64,000 bases of DNA from Flavobacterium xanthum (GCF_900142695.1 NZ_FRBU01000006.1:62001-126000); one strand, 5' to 3'. Counted from the first letter of the stretch, positions 1 to 10,764 are shown. Translations and numbers: made by a program. Notes: generated from the sequence alone by a model not told the origin.

Positions 1-3000
1 AAGACCTATTCCTTCCACCTCTACTTGTCTAAATTGCTGGCGGTTGTACTGTCTATTGATATTAGTGTTAAACGAAATATTAGCAGGCAAATAATTAAAG
101 TTAAAGTCACTCAATAACTTCCAGTAATTACTTTTTTTTAAAAACTTAGCTTTCTTGAATGGCTCTACTGGTTTAGGCTGAAAAGTGTATGCATAATCAA
201 CAGAAGAATTTGCCTGCTGGTCTACAAAATCTTCGATTTCAAAATCATGTCGTTCCACTTCGTTAAAAGACTGAGAGAAGGTAAAATTTTCAGGATCGTA
301 AACATGTTGTTTTTGTTCTGGTTGGCGTTCTTTTCTGACACCAATAAAATTGATGCTTTTTCGCTTGGTGTAATCAACCGCTCTGCTAGTTATATTGTCT
401 TTCTTATTTTGATCCGTTGTATTATCTAACAATTGTTTTAATTTGATGTCTTGATTAAAAGGGTCATACTCTGGCGTGATCGTTTCTTCACCAATAGCAT
501 AATTAAAAGGCAGATTGACACCCCATTTTTGAGGTAATAATTTTCCAAGGTTTACATTAGTCACTATCGTATAGTGCTCCGTATCTTCCCGACTTCTCTC
601 ATTAGGACCTTGTTCCAATGATCCAAAACCAATTGTGCTTTTTCTACCTGATGCGGAGACCGTTGCAAAATCAGCTAAATTTGTGTCTACATTCAATACT
701 GCAGCCATTCCGCCTTGGTTGTCCATATCCGCTAAGCGAAGTTCATTAAACCAAACTTCTCCTTTTATATCATTGCGTAGATCACTGTTTTTCACCCCTA
801 CCATAAGTGTACGAACCAGTCCAAAATTTGGATTTCCTTTTATCCCTAACTTCAAGGTATTGGTTCCGTCCCCTTCTGGTTTAGAAGGATCCGCATCTGG
901 ATAATAAATTCCATCTAGTGGCAATGTATTTGGATCCACACTCATTGCTAAAATTTTTAATTTTGTCAACAAAGCCAATGACAAATCCATTTCATTTTCT
1001 TCTGGCCAAACTACTTCGGCGCTCAAAGGACTACAATCAGAATTGGACGCAGAGGAGGGAACAGTTACTTTTAAAGGAATCTCAATCTGGTAGAAATTTT
1101 GTGTAAAATCATTTCCAAAACGAATAAAACCAACCATCTGATTGTCTTGAAGAGGAATTTCACCTGGCAACGATTCAGCGTGCAAAAACATTTTCAATTT
1201 CTTAAATTGACGCATATCGATACTTACATTTTTAAAAACGGCTCTGGAATCTTCCGGCTCTAATCCGTTTCCTGAAACTCTCAATGCTAATGACTGCTCA
1301 TTTTGGTTAATTACGGTATTATTATTAAACAATTGCTCTCTTTGTACTCCAGGAGGCGTAATGTAATTCACCGGACATCTTTGATTATTTTCCTGAACGT
1401 TGACCGCCAAAACATCTAAATTAGTGTTGTCATCAGCACTGTTTGTGTCATTAAAATCAAGCGTATTGGTATATCGTCTCCACTCGCCACGAACTAAATC
1501 TAAGGCTCCAAAACGAACTGTAACTTCTTCACTAAAACCCGTCATAAACATCCTCATGAAACGAATGGATCTAAAATCAGAAATATTCCCTATCGTGTTT
1601 TCAGGCTGAGCAACCGGAATTTTAAATTGCAACCATCGGGCTTCGGTCGTGGAGCCATCCGGCAAAGACACTTGTGTGTTTCTGACATCAGTAATATAAT
1701 TTTGACCCACGTTCATTCCGGGTTGCACATCAATACTATATTCATAATAAGCATTGATTGTATTCATGGTATTGTCTCGGTTGATATCTTCCACGTCAGG
1801 AATGGTTGATGATCCTCTATTGGGGTCATTGATATCTACTGCCGAGTTTCCGTCAGTACCATTGTACATTTTGTATCGGTCTATAATTCCTCCATCTGCA
1901 TTCAGATAGAAAGTATAATCATCAGCAGCTGGATCCAGTTCCGAGGCAAAATTAGTATACACGGCTCCTTCATTGGCATTAGCCAAACCATCCAAACCTA
2001 TGTCTTGATTTCTCCTGTTATCGACATTGGTATCAAAAGCATAAATCAAAGACTGAGAAGCAGGAACATCTCCCCACAAAGGTCTTGGATTGACCAATAT
2101 CTGATCTGGACCCAGTCCATTTTCATACTGCTTTCTTCCATCTTTTAGAACATCTTCCGAAATTTCTCCTAAATTGAAGTATATTTTTCCAGTATTTGAA
2201 ACTGGAGCCTGACCATTTCCTACGTACGGATCTAGCACCCAAAACTGAATGTACTCTACGTTTCCTTGTTCAAAATTTGTTGAATTTAAAGAACGCATAA
2301 TCCCTCCAAAATTTTCAGCTGGATTTGCATTTACATTTGAATTGTTGTTATAAGGCCCTCTTTCAGATGGATAATAACTCAAATCCAAGGTATTTACTAC
2401 TTGCGTCTGCCCTTGCGCAATATCAGTCAGAGGATACAATTCTCTGCTAAAAATTCTTCTGGTTTTATTGAAAGACAAGTCTTCATTTGAGATTCCAACG
2501 GGCTTCTGAGTATAAAAAACGGGATCAATTGAATACCACGCTAATTTAGCTCTTTTGAATCCATAGCTCAAATCATTGGCACTTGCATTAAAATCATAAC
2601 TACTTGTTGTGTTTCGGTCTGGTGTTGATGCTAAACTCCATGAATAAGGGGAACGCATGTCAATTGTAGACTGAGATCCTTCAAAATCATCAACATAAAT
2701 GGTCGATTCACCCTGAAACTGATCTGCTTTTGGCGAGTCTGGTTTCAAAAAAGCTATTTCGCCTCTTACCGATAGATTGGAAGGTACATCCGTATCAATA
2801 TTTGGCAATTTATTTACTAAACGGGTCAAGAAAGGAACTTCTGTTGAGAAATTAGTATTGAAACCAAAAATCGTGTTGTTTACGGATTCCTGTCCGAAAC
2901 TAGATTTTTGTGTAAACGGTCTTTCAGACATTTTCAAGAAGGTTCCTCCTACCACAAAGTTGTCCGAAATTTTATGTTCAATATTTAAACCCATAAACCT

Positions 3001-5259
3001 TCTGGTTTGCTGACCAAAAACAGAGTTATTTTCCAAGGAGACTTCGATGGGTGTATTTGATGCTTGCAAGGACGGATCCAAAATTTGAACACGACCTAAC
3101 TGATAATTCACGCTATAGTCAATACCTTCTACTAAAAGTCTTCCTGCTGCGGTAACTACCACTGAACCTTGAGGAACATTGAACGCACCAATTGGTATGC
3201 CATCGCCAGCACTCGATTTGTATTTTCCTCGTAATAAGAATTTATTTTTTTCACTATCCTGCAATGCTCCTGCCTGTGTATTTCGATACATGCTGCGAAA
3301 CACATATTTCTTTTGATTTTCATTGTAAGAGCTGACATTGTTATAATTTTCTGAGGAACCAGTATTCGACAACTTAGAAAATAGTAGTTCTCCAAAAGGC
3401 TCTTTGGTTGTAAATAGAATCCTTCCGTTTTGCGCATCGATTGTTAAACCTGGCATAAAATCAAAAAAACCGTCCCCTCCAGTTTGAGGATCGTTATTGT
3501 AATTTAACTTATCTAAATTGAATACCTTCAACAAAGGGGTCTCAGCAACTTCGTTATCTCTTGAAGGATTCGCTGGGAAAGGACTTCCTGGAACCTCTGT
3601 AATATAATTTAAAGGAGAAGGATCTGTATAAAGAATATTAAATCTAAAATCTTGTTGTTTCAGTTGGTACCCCCCTTGAATCTGATAGATATTTTTCATC
3701 ATCAAATTCCAAATTGGATTTTTAACATTAGTCAAATTGCTTTTCAACATTTTCAAAACCAAACTCTGCGAAATGATAGCCTGATTGGAAGGACTATTTC
3801 CTGTCACAACCGTTGCGTCTACTCCATCGTTTCCAAATTCTCCCACTTGGTATACTTTATCTCCAATGGTGTATTGATAAGCAACCGCTAAAACCTCATC
3901 ATTAGCCAATCGCTGTTGCAATGAAATAAATCCTAGTTGTGGATTGAAGCTGTATTCGTTTGGATTCAGTTTTCTTGCGTTTTCTAATTTCGAATAATCC
4001 TGACCTTCACTTACCGTTACATTAAAACCAGAATTCGCAGTTACAATTTCGCGAATATTAGGATTCAACAAACCTGTTCCAGCGTTTATTTGTGCTGGAT
4101 TGTAATCATTATTTGAATTGTCAGTAGGAGAATCTATAGGATTGTTGAAAATCCCAGTAGAAGGATCTAAAACGACCACTTCATTATCAGGCAGTCCGGA
4201 TAATTGCCCTTCTCCTAAATCTTGAAGTGCAATGATGTTTCTCAGATTATTATTGTTTGCCAATACCCGATTTTGCTTGTTAGTTACCCAAATTTCAATT
4301 CTAGAGATTTGTACTCTACTATCAATGAATGGATAATTTGCCAGCGATTTATCATATCGATTTCTAAAATATTGGGACAAGAAAAAGTGTCGGTCACTAT
4401 CATAGTCCAAAGCAAACATTTCAAAATCCTCTATCGTGCCTCCTCCTTGCGCTATTAAACTTTTTGTTTGTGATTTTTGCTCTGAAAAAACACCTGTTAT
4501 TGTGGTTTTTCCAAATTGCAGTTGGGTTTTTACTCCAAATAAACTCTGTGCTCCCCGAATTAAAGAACTGTTCAAAGGCATGCTTACATTCCCCACTTCT
4601 ATTTTTTGAATGATATCATCCTCTGTAGGAGCATAATCTAATTTGATTAAATTTTGAAAAGCAAATGTAGACTGTGTATCGTAGTTCGCATTTACATTGA
4701 GTCGCGTTCCTACTTTTCCCATTAAACTCATGCTGATTCTCTGCTCAAAATCAAAGGAAAGATTGGATCGGTTTCTAGGAGAAAAGGATGGATTATCCTG
4801 TTTTGTAAACCGCATTCCCAAATCCATTTCGACAGATCCCGTGGGTTTTACATCAATTGTATTGCTTCCAAAAATAGATTCAAAAAGGCCTGACTTCACA
4901 TAATATCTAGGCAACAAATCTCTCTTAGCGAGTTCGCTTCCTTCTTTCTTGCCATCAATCGCATCCACTTTTTTCTTAAAATAATCACGCATGGATTCTT
5001 TTAAGACTAAATTTTCGTATTCTTTTGGCGTTAAAATAATAGGATAATTAATAGAAAATCCATCGACGGAATTGGTATAAACATAACGATCCGTAACCGG
5101 GTCATACGTGTAAGCAGATAAAATGCTTTGTGGGTTCTTTAGTTGCAGTTTCCCCAAAGAAAAGCCAGTTTTTACAGTGTCCTGAGCCACCTGCTCTACT
5201 TGGGCCTGAGACACAAAACCACAAAATAAAACAAGCAAAAAAATAAAAATTTTATGCAT
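1..5259 (-). CDS. sprA: Type IX secretion outer-membrane translocon SprA (3' part outside window)
   Basis: The frame stays open from the ATG at 5259 to the left edge, giving about 1753 N-terminal residues. The start begins MHKIFIFLLVLFCGFVSQAQ, a signal peptide. It continues with the SprA N-terminal pattern (for example DLLPRYYVKSGLFES, then NLSFDFEQRISMSLMGKVG) and many beta-strand repeats. In Flavobacterium johnsoniae SprA is about 2400 residues and forms the giant barrel of the type IX secretion system, needed for secretion of gliding adhesins and enzymes; this is family knowledge. The C-terminal quarter is missing only because the window ends. ruvA lies 25 bp upstream on the same strand, the usual flavobacterial order maeB-ruvA-sprA. 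Identification is confident; the end coordinate is artificial. Confidence 0.95.
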   Translation of the reverse strand, partial: MHKIFIFLLVLFCGFVSQAQVEQVAQDTVKTGFSLGKLQLKNPQSILSAYTYDPVTDRYVYTNSVDGFSINYPIILTPKEYENLVLKESMRDYFKKKVDAIDGKKEGSELAKRDLLPRYYVKSGLFESIFGSNTIDVKPTGSVEMDLGMRFTKQDNPSFSPRNRSNLSFDFEQRISMSLMGKVGTRLNVNANYDTQSTFAFQNLIKLDYAPTEDDIIQKIEVGNVSMPLNSSLIRGAQSLFGVKTQLQFGKTTITGVFSEQKSQTKSLIAQGGGTIEDFEMFALDYDSDRHFFLSQYFRNRYDKSLANYPFIDSRVQISRIEIWVTNKQNRVLANNNNLRNIIALQDLGEGQLSGLPDNEVVVLDPSTGIFNNPIDSPTDNSNNDYNPAQINAGTGLLNPNIREIVTANSGFNVTVSEGQDYSKLENARKLNPNEYSFNPQLGFISLQQRLANDEVLAVAYQYTIGDKVYQVGEFGNDGVDATVVTGNSPSNQAIISQSLVLKMLKSNLTNVKNPIWNLMMKNIYQIQGGYQLKQQDFRFNILYTDPSPLNYITEVPGSPFPANPSRDNEVAETPLLKVFNLDKLNYNNDPQTGGDGFFDFMPGLTIDAQNGRILFTTKEPFGELLFSKLSNTGSSENYNNVSSYNENQKKYVFRSMYRNTQAGALQDSEKNKFLLRGKYKSSAGDGIPIGAFNVPQGSVVVTAAGRLLVEGIDYSVNYQLGRVQILDPSLQASNTPIEVSLENNSVFGQQTRRFMGLNIEHKISDNFVVGGTFLKMSERPFTQKSSFGQESVNNTIFGFNTNFSTEVPFLTRLVNKLPNIDTDVPSNLSVRGEIAFLKPDSPKADQFQGESTIYVDDFEGSQSTIDMRSPYSWSLASTPDRNTTSSYDFNASANDLSYGFKRAKLAWYSIDPVFYTQKPVGISNEDLSFNKTRRIFSRELYPLTDIAQGQTQVVNTLDLSYYPSERGPYNNNSNVNANPAENFGGIMRSLNSTNFEQGNVEYIQFWVLDPYVGNGQAPVSNTGKIYFNLGEISEDVLKDGRKQYENGLGPDQILVNPRPLWGDVPASQSLIYAFDTNVDNRRNQDIGLDGLANANEGAVYTNFASELDPAADDYTFYLNADGGIIDRYKMYNGTDGNSAVDINDPNRGSSTIPDVEDINRDNTMNTINAYYEYSIDVQPGMNVGQNYITDVRNTQVSLPDGSTTEARWLQFKIPVAQPENTIGNISDFRSIRFMRMFMTGFSEEVTVRFGALDLVRGEWRRYTNTLDFNDTNSADDNTNLDVLAVNVQENNQRCPVNYITPPGVQREQLFNNNTVINQNEQSLALRVSGNGLEPEDSRAVFKNVSIDMRQFKKLKMFLHAESLPGEIPLQDNQMVGFIRFGNDFTQNFYQIEIPLKVTVPSSASNSDCSPLSAEVVWPEENEMDLSLALLTKLKILAMSVDPNTLPLDGIYYPDADPSKPEGDGTNTLKLGIKGNPNFGLVRTLMVGVKNSDLRNDIKGEVWFNELRLADMDNQGGMAAVLNVDTNLADFATVSASGRKSTIGFGSLEQGPNERSREDTEHYTIVTNVNLGKLLPQKWGVNLPFNYAIGEETITPEYDPFNQDIKLKQLLDNTTDQNKKDNITSRAVDYTKRKSINFIGVRKERQPEQKQHVYDPENFTFSQSFNEVERHDFEIEDFVDQQANSSVDYAYTFQPKPVEPFKKAKFLKKSNYWKLLSDFNFNYLPANISFNTNINRQYNRQQFRQVEVEGIGL

Positions 5260-5284
5260 ACAACTCGGGGTTCTTGAATACCTT

Positions 5285-5866
5285 TTAAAGATTTTTTAAA
5301 GCTTTTTTAATGATTGATTCTACAGAAGCATCCGGATCTTCTTTAACAATCTTTTCTATAATTTTTTCTGAAGTTTTTCGTACAAATCCTAAAACTTCCA
5401 AAGCTGATAACGCTTCATCTCGATTTGTATTGCTTTGCGACATAGAAACTTCGTCTAAATCATATAATTTTAAGACTTTTTCTTTTAAATCTAAGATTAC
5501 GCGTTGGGCAGTTTTACTCCCTATCCCTTTAATTGACTGAATGGTAACTACGTCAGCAGATGCTATAGCATTAGTGATTTGTTTTGGGTCAAGTGAAGAA
5601 AGCATAGTTCGCGCGATGCTTGCTCCTATTCCGGAAACGGATAGTAAAAGTCTGAAGATCTCTCGTTCTGACTTTTCTATGAAACCAAAAAGTGTATGCG
5701 CATCTTCCTTAATTTGAAGATGCGTATATACTTTTATAAAATCGGTATTGGGTAATAAAGAATACGTATGTAGGGAAATATTAACATGGTAGCCTACGCC
5801 GCCACAATCTATGATTATATGCGTTGGTGATTTCTCAGCTAATTTTCCTTGTAAATGTGCGATCAT
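5285..5866 (-). CDS. ruvA: Holliday junction branch migration protein RuvA
   Basis: The 193-residue protein matches RuvA in length and order: an N-terminal OB fold (MIAHLQGKLAEKSPTHIIID), then two helix-hairpin-helix motifs (LSVSGIGASIARTMLSSL and IKGIGSKTAQRVILDLK), then the C-terminal domain III that contacts RuvB. RuvA tetramers bind Holliday junctions and load the RuvB motor. RuvB is encoded separately at 40093-41115 in this window, so ruvAB is split, as is common in Bacteroidota. A TATATTTG element 17 bp upstream of the ATG suggests its own promoter, which would also serve sprA downstream. Confidence 0.96.
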   Translation of the reverse strand: MIAHLQGKLAEKSPTHIIIDCGGVGYHVNISLHTYSLLPNTDFIKVYTHLQIKEDAHTLFGFIEKSEREIFRLLLSVSGIGASIARTMLSSLDPKQITNAIASADVVTIQSIKGIGSKTAQRVILDLKEKVLKLYDLDEVSMSQSNTNRDEALSALEVLGFVRKTSEKIIEKIVKEDPDASVESIIKKALKNL

Positions 5867-5883
5867 GATTAATAAAATATTGC

Positions 5884-5891
5884 CAAATATA
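5884..5891 (-). promoter_or_regulatory. Candidate -7 element upstream of ruvA-sprA
   Basis: On the minus strand the sequence reads TATATTTG, a full match to the Bacteroidota -7 consensus TAnnTTTG, in the 88-bp gap between maeB and ruvA. I see no TTG at the expected distance upstream, so the -33 half is weak. Confidence 0.5.
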
Positions 5892-5954
5892 ATGAAATTA
5901 ACATACTTTTATGTTTTACTGACAACTTTAACTATTTACTTTGATCCCATTTAA

Positions 5955-8243
5955 TTAAATCTGCTTGGTTTTCTTTGCCTGTTTTTCCTGAGCATCGATT
6001 ACTGCAATAGCGGCCATGTTTACCATTTCCTCTACGCTAGCACCTAGTTGAAATATATGAACTGGTTTTCCTAGTCCTAACATGATAGGCCCAATAGAAT
6101 CAATCTTATTTAATTCTTTCAGAAGTTTGTACGTGATGTTTGCAGAGTCTAGATTTGGAAAAATTAACGTATTTACTTTTTTACCTGCTAATTTAGAAAA
6201 AGGAAATTTCGCTTTTAGTAATTCTGGATTTAAGGCAAAATCTGCTTGAATCTCCCCGTCAATTATAATATCAGGATGATTTTTATGTAAATAAGAAACT
6301 GCTTCTCTTACTTTGGCTGCATTTTCGTTTGTAGAGGATCCAAAATTAGAAAATGAAATCATTGCAATAACTGGCTCTACCCCAAACATTTTAGCCGTTT
6401 TAGCGGTCATGATTGCTATTTTAGCTAAATCATCAGCAGATGGATTGATGTTTATCGCCGTATCGGACAAAAACATTGGCCCACGAGCCGTCATCATCAT
6501 ATTAGTAGTAGCAACAATAGAAGCTCCCGGTGCTTTTTCGATTAATTGCAGCATGGGTTTAACCACAGCAGGATAGCTTCTGGAATGTCCTGTTACCAGT
6601 GCATCAGCTTCGCCTTCATTAACCATCATTGCGGCAAAATAATTGCGTTCCCGCATTAATTTTTGTGCATCTAAAAAGGAAATGCCACGTCTTTGTCTAG
6701 AAGACCAATACGTTGTAGCAAATTTATTTCTTCTATCTTTTTCCTCATCAATTTTAGGATCTATAATTTGAACATCCGCATCAAAACCAATTTCTGCTTT
6801 TAATTCTAAGATAATTTCCTTATTACCTAATAAAATTGGAAAACCAATTCCTTCTTCCAATACGATTTGAGCAGCTTTTAGCACATCTAAATGGTCTGCT
6901 TCAGCAAAAACGATTTTTTTAGGATCCATTTTAGCTCTGTTTGTAATCAAACGGAGCATTTTGTTGTCATTTCCTAAACGATCTAAAAGTTCTTCTTCGT
7001 ATTTATTCCAATCCGTGATAGGATTCAATGCTACACCAGAATCCATTGCTGCTTTGGCAACAGCCGGAGCAACAATCGTGATTAATCTTGGATCAAAAGG
7101 TTTAGGAATAATATATTCTCTACCAAAATTTAATTTGGTAGCGCCATAAGCAATATTAACTTGTTCAGGAACGGATTGCTTTGTTAATGCCGCTAATGCT
7201 TTTACAGCTGCCATCTTCATCGCCTCGTTTATTTTAGTAGCACGAACATCAAGTGCGCCTCTAAAAATGTACGGAAACCCAAGCACGTTGTTTACCTGAT
7301 TGGGATAATCGGAACGACCGGTAGCCATAATTACGTCTTTCCGAGTTGCAACAGCTAAGTTATAGTCGATTTCTGGATCTGGATTTGCCATTGCAAAAAC
7401 AATTGGATTATCAGCCATTCCCAACAACATTTCCGGCGACATGATATCTCCCGTTGACAATCCTAAGAACACATCGGCATTGACTAATGCTTCTTGTAAG
7501 CTCACGGAAGGAATATCTTTAGCATATTTTAATTGCAATTCAGATAGTTTTGGATTGTCTTTAGTTAACAATCCCTTGCTATTGAACATAAAAATATTTT
7601 CAATTTTCACACCCAGTAAAACGTATAAATTAGCACAAGCAAGTGCAGCGGAACCAGCTCCTGAAACCACTAATTTTACGTCTTCTGCTTTTTTATCTGC
7701 TAATTCTAATGCATTCAACAATGCCGCAGATGAGATGATGGCCGTACCATGCTGATCATCATGCATCACAGGAATATTCAATTCTTCCACCAACCTTCTT
7801 TCGATTTCGAAAGATTCCGGTGCTTTAATATCTTCAAGATTAATTCCACCAAAAGTTGGTGCTATATTTTTAACCGTTTGAATGAATTCTTCAATGTCTT
7901 TTGTTCCAATTTCGATATCGAAAACATCAATATCAGCAAAGATCTTAAACAACAATCCCTTGCCTTCCATTACTGGTTTAGAGGCTTCCGGTCCAATATC
8001 CCCTAACCCTAAAACGGCGGTTCCATTTGTGATTACTGCGACTAAATTTCCTTTAGCGGTATATTTATAAACATTGTTTACATCTTTTGCGATTTCTAAA
8101 CACGGCTCAGCCACACCAGGAGAATAGGCCAAAGACAAATCTCTTTGTGTTGCATATTTCTTAGTGGGAACTACTTGAATTTTACCAGGAGTTGGCTTTG
8201 CGTGGTATAATAATGCTTCTCTTCTTTTACTATTCTTTTCCAT
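5955..8243 (-). CDS. maeB: NADP-dependent malic enzyme with C-terminal phosphotransacetylase-like domain
   Basis: The 762 residues match the MaeB type of malic enzyme, which decarboxylates malate to pyruvate and yields NADPH. The first ~420 residues hold the malic domain ([50 protein letters not shown]) and an NAD(P)-binding region ([16 protein letters not shown]). Residues from about 430 form a phosphotransacetylase-like regulatory domain ([15 protein letters not shown] through [19 protein letters not shown]). In other MaeB proteins that domain binds acetyl-CoA and inhibits the enzyme; it is not expected to be an active acyltransferase. The preferred cofactor cannot be read directly and NADP is assigned from the family. 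It is monocistronic or the first gene before ruvA, with its own -7 element. Confidence 0.93.
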   Translation of the reverse strand: MEKNSKRREALLYHAKPTPGKIQVVPTKKYATQRDLSLAYSPGVAEPCLEIAKDVNNVYKYTAKGNLVAVITNGTAVLGLGDIGPEASKPVMEGKGLLFKIFADIDVFDIEIGTKDIEEFIQTVKNIAPTFGGINLEDIKAPESFEIERRLVEELNIPVMHDDQHGTAIISSAALLNALELADKKAEDVKLVVSGAGSAALACANLYVLLGVKIENIFMFNSKGLLTKDNPKLSELQLKYAKDIPSVSLQEALVNADVFLGLSTGDIMSPEMLLGMADNPIVFAMANPDPEIDYNLAVATRKDVIMATGRSDYPNQVNNVLGFPYIFRGALDVRATKINEAMKMAAVKALAALTKQSVPEQVNIAYGATKLNFGREYIIPKPFDPRLITIVAPAVAKAAMDSGVALNPITDWNKYEEELLDRLGNDNKMLRLITNRAKMDPKKIVFAEADHLDVLKAAQIVLEEGIGFPILLGNKEIILELKAEIGFDADVQIIDPKIDEEKDRRNKFATTYWSSRQRRGISFLDAQKLMRERNYFAAMMVNEGEADALVTGHSRSYPAVVKPMLQLIEKAPGASIVATTNMMMTARGPMFLSDTAININPSADDLAKIAIMTAKTAKMFGVEPVIAMISFSNFGSSTNENAAKVREAVSYLHKNHPDIIIDGEIQADFALNPELLKAKFPFSKLAGKKVNTLIFPNLDSANITYKLLKELNKIDSIGPIMLGLGKPVHIFQLGASVEEMVNMAAIAVIDAQEKQAKKTKQI

Positions 8244-8268
8244 TGTTTTTAGATTTTATTCTAGTTTA

Positions 8269-8276
8269 CAAAGATA
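8269..8276 (-). promoter_or_regulatory. Candidate -7 element of maeB
   Basis: The minus strand reads TATCTTTG (TAnnTTTG) 25 bp before the maeB ATG. No clear TTG stands 19 bp upstream. Confidence 0.5.
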
Positions 8277-8349
8277 GAAGACTTGGTTTAAAAAGTCAGC
8301 TTTTATCCTATTCTTTTATAAAAATTACACCATCAATAACAACCACCAA

Positions 8350-8382
8350 TAAAAATAGCCGCAAAAAATGCAGCTATTTTTA
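8350..8382 (-). terminator. Intrinsic terminator downstream of the CBS-domain gene
   Basis: TAAAAATAGC (8350-8359) pairs with GCTATTTTTA (8373-8382) across a 13-nt loop. It lies 20 bp after the stop of the minus-strand CBS gene and upstream of the maeB promoter, so it separates the two units. Confidence 0.6.
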
Positions 8383-8402
8383 GTTTTTCGTTTAGCTCCT
8401 TT

Positions 8403-8828
8403 TTATTGGGTGATATAAGAGTTTAAATGCTGAATCGTATCTTTTTGCATCTCGATAATAGCTTTTACTACATCACTAATAGAAATAATCCCTATTACAA
8501 TTTCATTTTCCAAAACAGGTAAATGTCGTACTCTTTTTGTACTCATTAATTCCATGCAATACTCTAAATTATCCGATGGGCTCACGGTCACCACATTTGT
8601 TTCCATGATTTCATGAACAAAAGCTTTTTTTGAAGATTTTGATTTCAAAACGATTTTTCGAGCATAATCCCTTTCAGATAAAACGCCTTTCAAAACTGTA
8701 CCTTCAATGATAAGAATTGCTCCAATGTTTTTTTCGCTCATCACGGTCAATGCTTCATATACAGTGTTAGTGGAAAGTATGGAATATACTTCCTTTCCTT
8801 TAGTGCTTAAAATTTGATTAACAGTCAT
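8403..8828 (-). CDS. Two-CBS-domain protein
   Basis: This small cytoplasmic protein (141 residues) consists of two CBS motifs and nothing else. The first covers about residues 8-65 (VYEALTVMSEKNIGAILIIE, then GVLSERDYARKIVL) and the second about 75-130 (LEYCMELMSTKRVRHLPVLE, then IGIISISDVVKAI). Stand-alone CBS pairs bind adenine nucleotides and act as energy or redox sensors for partner proteins. No partner is obvious here. It lies between maeB and the trehalase gene, with a terminator on its 3' side and a small hairpin at its start, so it is probably transcribed alone. The specific role is unknown. Confidence 0.88.
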   Translation of the reverse strand: MTVNQILSTKGKEVYSILSTNTVYEALTVMSEKNIGAILIIEGTVLKGVLSERDYARKIVLKSKSSKKAFVHEIMETNVVTVSPSDNLEYCMELMSTKRVRHLPVLENEIVIGIISISDVVKAIIEMQKDTIQHLNSYITQ

Positions 8829-8831
8829 AAT

Positions 8832-8850
8832 TGATTCATTTAGTGAATCA
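8832..8850. repeat. Small inverted repeat in front of the CBS gene
   Basis: TGATTCA (8832-8838) and TGAATCA (8844-8850) form a 7-bp stem with a 5-nt loop, starting 4 bp before the CBS gene ATG. It has no U-tract on the minus strand, so it is more likely a leader hairpin or an operator than a terminator of the trehalase unit. Confidence 0.4.
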
Positions 8851-8898
8851 TAAAGTTAAAAAAAATATGCATTCAAACAACAAAAATATTTTTTAGCA

Positions 8899-10764
8899 TT
8901 AAAATAGATCCTCTGGTGCAATCAATTCTCCTAATTTTATTTTTAATTCCGCGCTTAAAATTTGCAATCCATATTGATAGGACGCATTCATCCAACCAAA
9001 ACCTTCCTTTGCGATGTAATCAAATTCGGTTCCTACATTACCATATTCGGCAAAAACCTTATGTGAACTGATTTCCAAATCGAATTTTTCTGGAATTGTT
9101 CCATTGTATTCTATAGCATTTATGGTAATTAACCACAACCATCGGTACACCATTTCTTGTGCTTTATCTAAATAGTTATACTTAAGCAACCCTTCCCATA
9201 GCAACATTTGATGTGGTGCCCATCCAAAAGGATAATCCCATTGTCGTTGCGGTTCATCCTTGGAGACATTAGCACTACTCGCCTTCGTACTTCCTGTGAT
9301 TCCACCTATTTTTATAAAATGCGGCAGGGCTACTTCCACTAATTTTTTAGCTTGATTTTCAGTACACAATCCTGCCCACAAAGGAAAAAAGGTTGTAGCT
9401 GCCTCAAATGGAAATTGTTCTTGGTTTACAAAATCATAATCAAAATACATTCCTGCAGCTTCATTCCAGCACAATTCATTAATTTTTTCTTTTCTAAATG
9501 CAGCCTTTTGTTCCCATTCATTAGAAGTACACTTTACATCTCCAATTTGAAAGGTGTTCCCAAAATAGGTTGCAATTAAATAAGCAATGTCTTTTTCGTA
9601 TTTATAAAGAAAACTATTTACATCAACGGAATTTAAGTTAGCACACCTATTTATAAGTCGATCCGTTGTGTCATGACCACTTTCACGCAAGCTTCGGTCA
9701 TGAACAAAATACAGATCCAAATCAGCGTCAACCAATTTTCTTTCTAAATATTCTTTCTCAAATGCGCGAATCGGCATATTATATTTTTTAGCATAAGGCG
9801 CTAAAACATCGTCAAAATGACCAGGCTCCACTTCAAAGGGCATTCCAACGCCTTCCGCTTTATATCGGTTCAAACCCGTTTCTGTCAATCGGTTTCCTAA
9901 CTCCATCCAAACCGTATTGTATTCTAAAATAATGGCCTCCAAATGGCTCTTTAACCATTCTTGGTTAGGCACATTTTCTTTTACAATTTCAACAATCAGA
10001 GAAGAATACAATGGCGGTTGTGTTCTTGTCAAGTAATAACTTCGGTTTGCATTCAGAATTTTGCCGTAATGTGTGATTTGGTATTTAAAGTTCTCCGCGA
10101 TAGCCATGGCTTTTTCGAGTTGGTTATCGATTAAAAGACCAATACCAATAAAATAACTATCCCAGCCATACATTTCATTGAATCTTCCGCCAGGGACTAC
10201 AAATGGAACTCCTTGCAAACTATATATTTTTTGTTCTAAAGCCAAAGCTAAAATCCCTGGTTTATTGTTTAAAGTAGCCACATATTCCATGGAATAATTT
10301 ACAGGTAGAATAGCTACTTTGAAATTCTGAAGTTCTTTTTCTAAATCTTGAAAATAAGAAACCCCTTGTTTGTCCGTTGCAGCAACATAAAGTGTTGGAA
10401 CATCACTATTAGTTTTTTCGTCTTCAAGAATCTGAGCCAAGCCTTTCTTGTCTATCGTTCTAGTGAGCTCATTCCAATAATCATACTTGATTTTTCTTGA
10501 AATTCGATCGACAGGATTTTCTTGTATTCGGGCTAAGTCCACTTCACCCATCTCCATTTTACTTTCTTTTAGCACTGCTAATTCTTGAAGTAAATTTGAC
10601 AAATAGTAGGTTCCCGCAATAACCTGTTCTTGCTTTGTCTTTTCGTCAATTAACACAAATCTTTTAGGGCCTTGGTCGTCTTTGGTGATTTTTTTATCTT
10701 GATCAGTATCTTCTTGAAGTAAAAGTTCCCGAAAAGTTTTATCTATGTTCAGTGAGAATTTCAT
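8899..10764 (-). CDS. GH37 trehalase, neutral (fungal-like) type
   Basis: Both trehalase signatures are present: PGGRFNEMYGWDSY at residues 191-204 and QWDYPFGWAPHQ near residue 500. No signal peptide is visible, so the enzyme should split trehalose to two glucoses in the cytoplasm. The N-terminal ~110 residues are unusual for bacteria. They carry DTDQDKKITKDD (residues 19-30), an EF-hand-like loop, followed by GTYYLSNLLQELAV and ARIQENPVDRISR, which closely resemble the calcium-binding region of yeast neutral trehalase Nth1. The start overlaps the upstream transporter stop by 4 bp, so the two are translationally coupled and the transporter probably supplies the sugar. At 621 residues it is longer than E. 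coli TreF/TreA (about 550). Confidence 0.92.
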   Translation of the reverse strand: MKFSLNIDKTFRELLLQEDTDQDKKITKDDQGPKRFVLIDEKTKQEQVIAGTYYLSNLLQELAVLKESKMEMGEVDLARIQENPVDRISRKIKYDYWNELTRTIDKKGLAQILEDEKTNSDVPTLYVAATDKQGVSYFQDLEKELQNFKVAILPVNYSMEYVATLNNKPGILALALEQKIYSLQGVPFVVPGGRFNEMYGWDSYFIGIGLLIDNQLEKAMAIAENFKYQITHYGKILNANRSYYLTRTQPPLYSSLIVEIVKENVPNQEWLKSHLEAIILEYNTVWMELGNRLTETGLNRYKAEGVGMPFEVEPGHFDDVLAPYAKKYNMPIRAFEKEYLERKLVDADLDLYFVHDRSLRESGHDTTDRLINRCANLNSVDVNSFLYKYEKDIAYLIATYFGNTFQIGDVKCTSNEWEQKAAFRKEKINELCWNEAAGMYFDYDFVNQEQFPFEAATTFFPLWAGLCTENQAKKLVEVALPHFIKIGGITGSTKASSANVSKDEPQRQWDYPFGWAPHQMLLWEGLLKYNYLDKAQEMVYRWLWLITINAIEYNGTIPEKFDLEISSHKVFAEYGNVGTEFDYIAKEGFGWMNASYQYGLQILSAELKIKLGELIAPEDLF

